From an uncultured Erysipelotrichaceae bacterium (GTDB lineage: Bacteria > Bacillota_I > Bacilli_A > RF39 > UBA660), in the NCBI GenBank assembly GCA_902795845.1, contig CADBMU010000071.1, forward strand, positions 1-11,404: DNA of 11,404 bases, given 5' to 3'. The position numbers were made by a program, and so were the translations under genes. Numbering within the stretch: the stretch's first letter is position 1; every line of letters begins with the position of its first letter. Of this stretch, positions 6,998-11,404 are shown one piece after another. The notes beneath the pieces are model-generated. The model was not told where the DNA came from. It did not search any database and worked only from the letters and a program-made list of their open reading frames with translations.

Positions 6998-7822
6998 TTA
7001 TTTTTTAATAAAATTTAAATAATTTTCATATCTTGATTTTAAAATTATTCCCCTATTAACTTTATCTTTTATTTCACATTGTTTTTCATTAATATGAAAG
7101 CAATCACTAAATTTACAATTATTATCTCTAAATTCTATAAAACTATTTTTTATTTCTTCTTTAGAATAATTACTAATGTCTAATGATGAAAATCCTGGGG
7201 TATCAGCTATATACATTTTTTTAATTTCAAATAATTCTACATGACGAGTAGTATGCTTTCCTCTACCTAGACTTTCTGATATTTCTCCTGTTTTAAGATT
7301 TAAAACAGGAGATATCTTATTTAACAAAGTAGATTTACCAGCTCCTGTTTGGCCAGTAAATACTACAATATTATTTTTTAATTCTTTCATTAACTTTCTT
7401 ACTTTTTTATTTGTAAAGACTTTTATACCAATAGCTTTATAGTATTTAATTAATTTTTTTAAATCTTTTAATTCTTCTTTATTTAATAAATCCAATTTAG
7501 TAAAGCATATTACTGGAACTATTTTATTAATTGTAATTAAGCTTATTAATTTATCCAGTAGATTTAAAGATAAATCTGGCTTTTTTACACTTGTAACTAT
7601 TACTGCCATATCTATATTAGCAATAAGTGGTCTTTCTAAAAAGTTTTTACGAGGTAAAATATCAATAATGTAACAATTTTTACAATCAATAATACATCTA
7701 TCCCCTACTACTGGAGTTATTTTATCATTACGAAATTTACCTCGAGCTTTACATTCATATACTTCATTATTAATTTTAACACTATAAGTGTTACTTATTA
7801 TTTTTATTATTTGTCCTTCCAT
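6998..7822 (-). CDS. rsgA: Ribosome small-subunit-dependent GTPase A
   Basis: A circularly permuted GTPase that acts late in 30S subunit maturation (CpgA/YloQ in B. subtilis, YjeQ in E. coli). With the ATG at 7820-7822 the product has 274 residues. An N-terminal OB-fold (about 1-60, MEGQIIKIISNTYSV) is followed by the G domain in permuted order: G4 TKLD (108-111), the P-loop GQTGAGKST (157-165), GRGKHTTRHVEL (186-197) with the conserved switch histidine and threonines, then DTPG (207-210). The zinc site follows: C236-x4-C241-x-H243-x5-C249. The frame is open up to a GTG at 7844-7846, 23 bases into prkC, but no ribosome binding site precedes it. The ATG lies 1 base after the prkC stop, has an AGGA about 10 bases upstream, and matches the usual N-terminus of the family. 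In other bacteria RsgA is a PrkC/Stk1 substrate, which suits the shared operon. Confidence 0.96.
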   Translation of the reverse strand: MEGQIIKIISNTYSVKINNEVYECKARGKFRNDKITPVVGDRCIIDCKNCYIIDILPRKNFLERPLIANIDMAVIVTSVKKPDLSLNLLDKLISLITINKIVPVICFTKLDLLNKEELKDLKKLIKYYKAIGIKVFTNKKVRKLMKELKNNIVVFTGQTGAGKSTLLNKISPVLNLKTGEISESLGRGKHTTRHVELFEIKKMYIADTPGFSSLDISNYSKEEIKNSFIEFRDNNCKFSDCFHINEKQCEIKDKVNRGIILKSRYENYLNFIKK

Positions 7823-7823
7823 A

Positions 7824-9569
7824 TTAACATAATCCTGTTTCTTCACAATTATCAGTTTCTGTTTCTGAAGGAGATTTTGCCACTCTAATTTTTAAAGTAA
7901 CACCTTCAGCTATAGTATAACCTTCAGGTTTATTTTGATAGTATATTGCTCCAGCTTGATAATCGCTTGTTTCAACTTCTTCAACTTCTAGTTTAATATT
8001 ATGTTCATCACAGAATTTTTGAACTTCTGATACAGAGTAACTTCCATCAGTAAAATTAGGGAATTTACTAATAATATCAGGAATATAAAGAGTAATTGTT
8101 TCACCTACTGAAAGTTTTTCTCCTTCAGCTACAGATTGTTCAATTATTTGACCATCTTTTGTATTAGAATTTTCATCAACTTCTTTTTTCTCAACAACAA
8201 CTCTAAGTCCTAAAGCTTCTAAAGCACCTTTAATTTCTAAATAATTTTTATCTTTATAGTTCTCTATTGTTATTTTAGTGTCTCCAACAGAAACATACAA
8301 TGTTATTGAAGTACCTTTTGTTCTCTTGCTACCAGCAGCTGGATTAGTTTTTACAATATTTCCTTCATCTATATCAGTAGAAGATATTTCTTGTTGTTCG
8401 TCACTAACCTTAAATCCAGCATTTTGTAATTCATCAATTGCTTTTGTTACAGACATATTAGTTACATCAGGAACCTTTAATTCTTTACCACCAGTTATAA
8501 GTGGTATTAAAACAACAATTGAAGTAATTACTACTACAAGTCCTGTAAATATTGCTGCAAGTAAAACTACTAATTTATTTTGTTTTTTCAATTCTTCTGG
8601 AGTGATTTGTTTTGCTATAACTTCTTCACTACCTTCTTTTTGTTTTTTAGCTTTTGCATCTGGTTCTTTTATTATTTTAACCATTTTAGTATCATCATAA
8701 TTATTTTCAGAATATTTAAATTGATATGGTGGTTCATTTTTTCTTGAATCATCTAAACAAGTAAGTAAGTCTTCATGCATTTCTCTAGCATCAGCATACC
8801 TATTTTTGATATTTTTAGCAGTAGCTTTTTTTATAATATTTTCTATACTATTTGGAATATTTGGTATTTCTTCTCTAATACTTGGAAGTGGTTCTTTTAG
8901 ATGCTTTAATGCGATTTCTACAGCATTTTCACCACGATATGGTAATTTTCCTGTTAGAAGTTCATACATTAAAATTCCCATAGAATAAATATCACTTTGT
9001 AAAGTTGCACCTTTACCATTAGCTTGTTCTGGTGGAAGATAATGAACACTTCCCATTACAGAATTTGTTTGAGTAAGTTGGGTTGCATTCATGGCCATAG
9101 CTATACCAAAATCAGTAATTTTTACAAGACCATTTTCTAAAATCATTATATTTTGTGGTTTTATATCGCGATGAATTATATAAGAATCATGAGCAACACT
9201 CATACCATCTGTAATTTGTAACATTATATCTACAACTTCAGTTATTGTTAAATGTCCACGTTTTTTTAACAACTCTTTTAAATGTTTACCTTCGATATAT
9301 TCCATTACTATATAATATTGACCATTATCTTCCCCAACATCATAAACTTCCACAATATTTGGATGATTAAGACTTGAAGCTGATAAAGCTTCTCTTTGAA
9401 AACGTCTTACAAATTTTTCGTCAGTAGCAAGGTCACCGCGTAATACTTTTACTGCTACATTTCTATCTAATATAGTATCATATGCAAGGTAAACATTAGC
9501 CATTCCACCTTCACCAATTGACTTAATTATTTGATAACGATCACTAATCTTTTGCCCCTTCATGATCAT
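7824..9569 (-). CDS. prkC: PASTA-domain Ser/Thr protein kinase
   Basis: A membrane-spanning eukaryote-like kinase whose outer PASTA repeats bind peptidoglycan fragments or lipid II and whose inner kinase phosphorylates cell-wall, division and translation proteins. In the 581 residues: glycine loop GEGGMANVY (19-27), catalytic Lys41 (VAVKVL), the alpha-C Glu60, HRDIKPQN (133-140) with D135, DFG (153-155), a Thr-rich activation loop (T163-T168) and GSVHYLPPEQA (173-183). A Lys-rich juxtamembrane linker (about 273-330) leads to the transmembrane helix at 333-359. Three PASTA repeats follow (about 363-428, 429-498, 499-565). The tail after the last repeat ends in CEETGLC, two cysteines that would lie outside the cell. 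The chosen ATG overlaps the prpC stop (ATGA), with GGTGAG (9575-9580) upstream; a second ATG two codons later (9561-9563) is possible. The partner phosphatase is encoded directly upstream. Confidence 0.97.
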   Translation of the reverse strand: MIMKGQKISDRYQIIKSIGEGGMANVYLAYDTILDRNVAVKVLRGDLATDEKFVRRFQREALSASSLNHPNIVEVYDVGEDNGQYYIVMEYIEGKHLKELLKKRGHLTITEVVDIMLQITDGMSVAHDSYIIHRDIKPQNIMILENGLVKITDFGIAMAMNATQLTQTNSVMGSVHYLPPEQANGKGATLQSDIYSMGILMYELLTGKLPYRGENAVEIALKHLKEPLPSIREEIPNIPNSIENIIKKATAKNIKNRYADAREMHEDLLTCLDDSRKNEPPYQFKYSENNYDDTKMVKIIKEPDAKAKKQKEGSEEVIAKQITPEELKKQNKLVVLLAAIFTGLVVVITSIVVLIPLITGGKELKVPDVTNMSVTKAIDELQNAGFKVSDEQQEISSTDIDEGNIVKTNPAAGSKRTKGTSITLYVSVGDTKITIENYKDKNYLEIKGALEALGLRVVVEKKEVDENSNTKDGQIIEQSVAEGEKLSVGETITLYIPDIISKFPNFTDGSYSVSEVQKFCDEHNIKLEVEEVETSDYQAGAIYYQNKPEGYTIAEGVTLKIRVAKSPSETETDNCEETGLC

Positions 9570-10312
9570 TCTTTCTCACCGCTTTCTATTACTAAATATG
9601 CAATTGAGATATTATCATTTCCACCTCTAATATTGCATTTTCTTATTAATTTAGTTACCTTTTCTTCTATTGTTAATTCATTATCATTTAAAACATGCTC
9701 TATTTGATCATTACTTAACATTGAAGTTAATCCATCACTACAAAGTAAAATTGCTTCGCTCTTAGTATCTACATCAAAGATGTCAGGTTCAACTTTTTCT
9801 GCTCCACCAAGTGCTTTCATTAAAACATTTTTCTTAGGATGATATTTTGCTTCTTCTTCAGTAATATCACCAGATTGAACTAAAAGATTTACTAGGGTAT
9901 GGTCTTTTGTTACTTTATGTATTTCATTATTTTTCATTATAAAGCCAGAAGAATCACCAACATTTGCAAATATTAAATAATCTTTTGTTAAAAGTGCCAT
10001 TACAGCCGTTGTTCCAAGTCCTTTAGAATTTGGATTTTCTTCAGCATATTTTAATATTTCTTCATTAACTTCATTTATATTATCACGAATCCAATTAACT
10101 GCATCTAATTTTGAGCCCATGCTACTTGTTCCCATAAATCTTTTACCAAAATGGGTTACTACCATAGAAGAAGCAACTTCACCAGCTCTATGTCCACCCA
10201 TTCCATCAGCTACAATCATTAAATATTCACCTGTAGCATTTTTTAATATTGTTACACTATCTTCATTATGACTTCTAACTCTTCCTGCATCTGTTAAATA
10301 AAAGGATTTCAT
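9566..10312 (-). CDS. prpC: PP2C-type Ser/Thr protein phosphatase
   Basis: A cytoplasmic metal-dependent phosphatase that reverses PrkC phosphorylation. The 248 residues, the usual length, carry the PPM motifs: TDAGRVRSHNEDS (7-19) with R13, E17 and D18; the metal-binding VADGMGGHRAGE (34-45, D36); GLGTTAVMAL (98-107); ANVGDSSGF (116-124, D120); VTKDHTLVNLLVQSGDIT (134-151); LCSDGLT (190-196, D193); and GGNDNIS (230-236, D233). The Arg usual in the GDSR motif is Ser here. The ATG follows the rlmN TAA with no gap, and its ribosome binding site GAGGTG (10319-10324) lies inside rlmN codons. The TGA stop overlaps the prkC start by 4 bases. Both arrangements imply translational coupling and fixed phosphatase:kinase output. 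Confidence 0.97.
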   Translation of the reverse strand: MKSFYLTDAGRVRSHNEDSVTILKNATGEYLMIVADGMGGHRAGEVASSMVVTHFGKRFMGTSSMGSKLDAVNWIRDNINEVNEEILKYAEENPNSKGLGTTAVMALLTKDYLIFANVGDSSGFIMKNNEIHKVTKDHTLVNLLVQSGDITEEEAKYHPKKNVLMKALGGAEKVEPDIFDVDTKSEAILLCSDGLTSMLSNDQIEHVLNDNELTIEEKVTKLIRKCNIRGGNDNISIAYLVIESGEKE

Positions 10313-11332
10313 TTATTTCACCTCTTTGCTTCTTAATTGTCCACAAGCAGCTGATATTTTACCACCAAATTCTTTTCTGATTGTTACATTAATTTTATTT
10401 TGTTTTAAAATATCATAAAATTTAAATATTCTATTTTTACTGCTTCTTTTAAATTCTAAATGATTAGTTTCATTATAAGGAATTAAATTTACATAAACAT
10501 TCATTCCTTTTAATAGTTCTGCTAATTCTAAAGCATTACTTTCATTATCATTTACATTATCTAGCATAACATATTCTATGGTTACTCGTCTATTGGTATA
10601 TTGTATATATTCCTTAATACACGCTATTAAATCATAAATATTATACGCTTTATTTACATTCATTATGCGACTTCTTAACTCATTATTTGAAGCATGTAAT
10701 GATATTGCTAAATTCACTTGTAATGGTAACTTCATAAATTCTTTTATTTTAGGTATTAAACCACAAGTAGAAACGGTTATGTGACGTGCTCCAATGGCTA
10801 TACCTTTAGCATCATTTATTATCTTTATAAAATTAATAACATTATCATAATTATCTAATGGTTCTCCAATTCCCATAATAACAACGCTATCAATTCTAAC
10901 ATTTGCCTCTTTTTCTACCAACAATATTTGTTCAACCATCTCATAGGTTTCTAAGTTTCTAACTTTTTTAAGTCTACCACTTTCACAAAAAGCACATCCC
11001 ATATTACATCCAACTTGACTTGAAACACATATACTTGTTCCATAATCATGCATCATTAATACTGCTTCTATTTTTTCAAAGTCATTTAATTTAAATAAAT
11101 ACTTCCTGGTCAAATCATCTTTTTCTACTTTACTAATTTCAATACTATCAAAAGAAAAATCTTTAAGTATTTTATCTCTAATATCCTTTTTAATATTAGA
11201 CCAGGAGTTTACATCACTATTTCTCTTTTCATAAAGCCATTCATATACTTGTGTAGCCTTAAACTTTTTTTCATTTATACTAACAAAATAATCTTCTAAA
11301 GATTCTCTTGGATAATCATATATATTCTTCAT
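10313..11332 (-). CDS. rlmN: Dual-specificity 23S rRNA A2503 / tRNA A37 C2-methyltransferase
   Basis: A radical SAM enzyme that methylates C2 of A2503 in 23S rRNA and, in E. coli, A37 of some tRNAs. With the start at 11330-11332 the product has 339 residues. The N-terminal helical domain (YEWLYEKR at 30-37) is followed by CVSSQVGCNMGCAFC (102-116): C109, C113 and C116 form the CX3CX2C 4Fe-4S site, and C102 matches E. coli C118. MGIGEPLDN (153-161), GARHITVSTCGLIPKI (181-196) and AISLHA (209-214) follow. SAACGQLR (327-334) holds C330, the methyl-carrying cysteine. CESGRLKKVRNL after the cluster differs from the common CASTxGGLxRNL, so this is a divergent clade. The frame is open to a TTG at 11378-11380, but that extension crosses a hairpin. 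AGGTGAG at 11336-11342 supports the ATG chosen here. First gene of the operon. Confidence 0.95.
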   Translation of the reverse strand: MKNIYDYPRESLEDYFVSINEKKFKATQVYEWLYEKRNSDVNSWSNIKKDIRDKILKDFSFDSIEISKVEKDDLTRKYLFKLNDFEKIEAVLMMHDYGTSICVSSQVGCNMGCAFCESGRLKKVRNLETYEMVEQILLVEKEANVRIDSVVIMGIGEPLDNYDNVINFIKIINDAKGIAIGARHITVSTCGLIPKIKEFMKLPLQVNLAISLHASNNELRSRIMNVNKAYNIYDLIACIKEYIQYTNRRVTIEYVMLDNVNDNESNALELAELLKGMNVYVNLIPYNETNHLEFKRSSKNRIFKFYDILKQNKINVTIRKEFGGKISAACGQLRSKEVK

Positions 11333-11335
11333 TAT

Positions 11336-11342
11336 CTCACCT
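11336..11342 (-). promoter_or_regulatory. Ribosome binding site that sets the rlmN start
   Basis: AGGTGAG ends 3 bases before the ATG at 11330-11332. The in-frame ATG at 11348-11350 and the TTG at 11378-11380 have no comparable site, so the 339-residue product is preferred. Confidence 0.75.
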
Positions 11343-11356
11343 ATATACATTCTATC

Positions 11357-11394
11357 AAAAAATGAGTAATTTTTAAACAATTACTCGTTTTTTT
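11357..11394. terminator. Bidirectional intrinsic terminator upstream of rlmN
   Basis: GAGTAATT (11364-11371) and AATTACTC (11379-11386) form a perfect 8-bp stem with a 7-base loop. On the plus strand it is followed by G and T7 (11388-11394); on the minus strand by A and T6 (11357-11362). It could end a gene upstream of rlmN outside the window, a plus-strand transcript, or attenuate read-through into rlmN. Between it and the rlmN ribosome binding site only a weak -10-like TAGAAT (11349-11354, minus) is visible, so the operon's promoter is uncertain. Confidence 0.72.
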
Positions 11395-11404
11395 ATATTA
11401 TTAT

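Noticed and set aside
7823..7846. GTG start for rsgA overlapping prkC by 23 bases
   Set aside because: No ribosome binding site precedes it, and the eight extra residues are not part of the family's N-terminus. The ATG at 7820-7822 fits better.
8278..8988. Plus-strand open frames of 140 and 60 codons opposite prkC
   Set aside because: They are antisense to conserved transmembrane, PASTA and kinase segments. Their hydrophobic look is the mirror of the prkC codons.
11333..11380. Longer rlmN start (TTG) adding 16 residues
   Set aside because: The extension crosses a terminator hairpin and lacks a ribosome binding site. AGGTGAG sits directly before the shorter ATG start.

Overview
The window is AT-rich chromosomal DNA from a Bacillota bacterium, probably a small-genome, Bacilli-like lineage. 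Three things point there: a tRNA-Val-sensing T-box leader in front of valS, the gene order rlmN-prpC-prkC-rsgA-rpe with rpmB on the opposite strand (the arrangement known from Bacillus subtilis), and strong AGGAGG-type ribosome binding sites. UGA is read as stop (prpC ends in TGA, inside the prkC start overlap), so the Mollicutes code 4 is not in use. An assignment to an uncultured gut Bacilli order would only be a guess.

Layout from left to right. Positions 83-2608 (-) carry valS. It is preceded by a complete class I-type T-box leader (about 2624-2838) with a GUA specifier, a UGGU acceptor-pairing bulge and mutually exclusive antiterminator and terminator helices. Positions 2860-5992 (-) hold two translationally coupled genes for membrane-anchored proteins of unknown function. 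They share three copies of one extracytoplasmic module of about 200 residues with WG-repeat-like segments, and each copy has its own cysteine pair. A short divergent intergenic region (5993-6132) has one promoter for this pair and one for rpmB. rpmB (6133-6294, +) encodes a 53-residue ribosomal protein L28 and ends in its own terminator. Two back-to-back terminators separate it from the convergent operon at 6350-11332 (-).

That operon is transcribed in the order rlmN, prpC, prkC, rsgA, rpe. Genes overlap or are at most 9 bases apart, and several ribosome binding sites lie inside the previous coding region. It combines rRNA methylation (RlmN), 30S subunit maturation (RsgA), a Ser/Thr kinase-phosphatase pair that links cell-wall state to growth (PrkC/PrpC), and a pentose-phosphate epimerase (Rpe). 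A bidirectional terminator-like hairpin lies just upstream of rlmN.

Most of the window is conserved housekeeping. The part without an obvious known counterpart is the pair of membrane-anchored proteins at 2860-5992. There is no mobile element, CRISPR array, tRNA or rRNA gene, and no gene-free stretch longer than about 250 bases.
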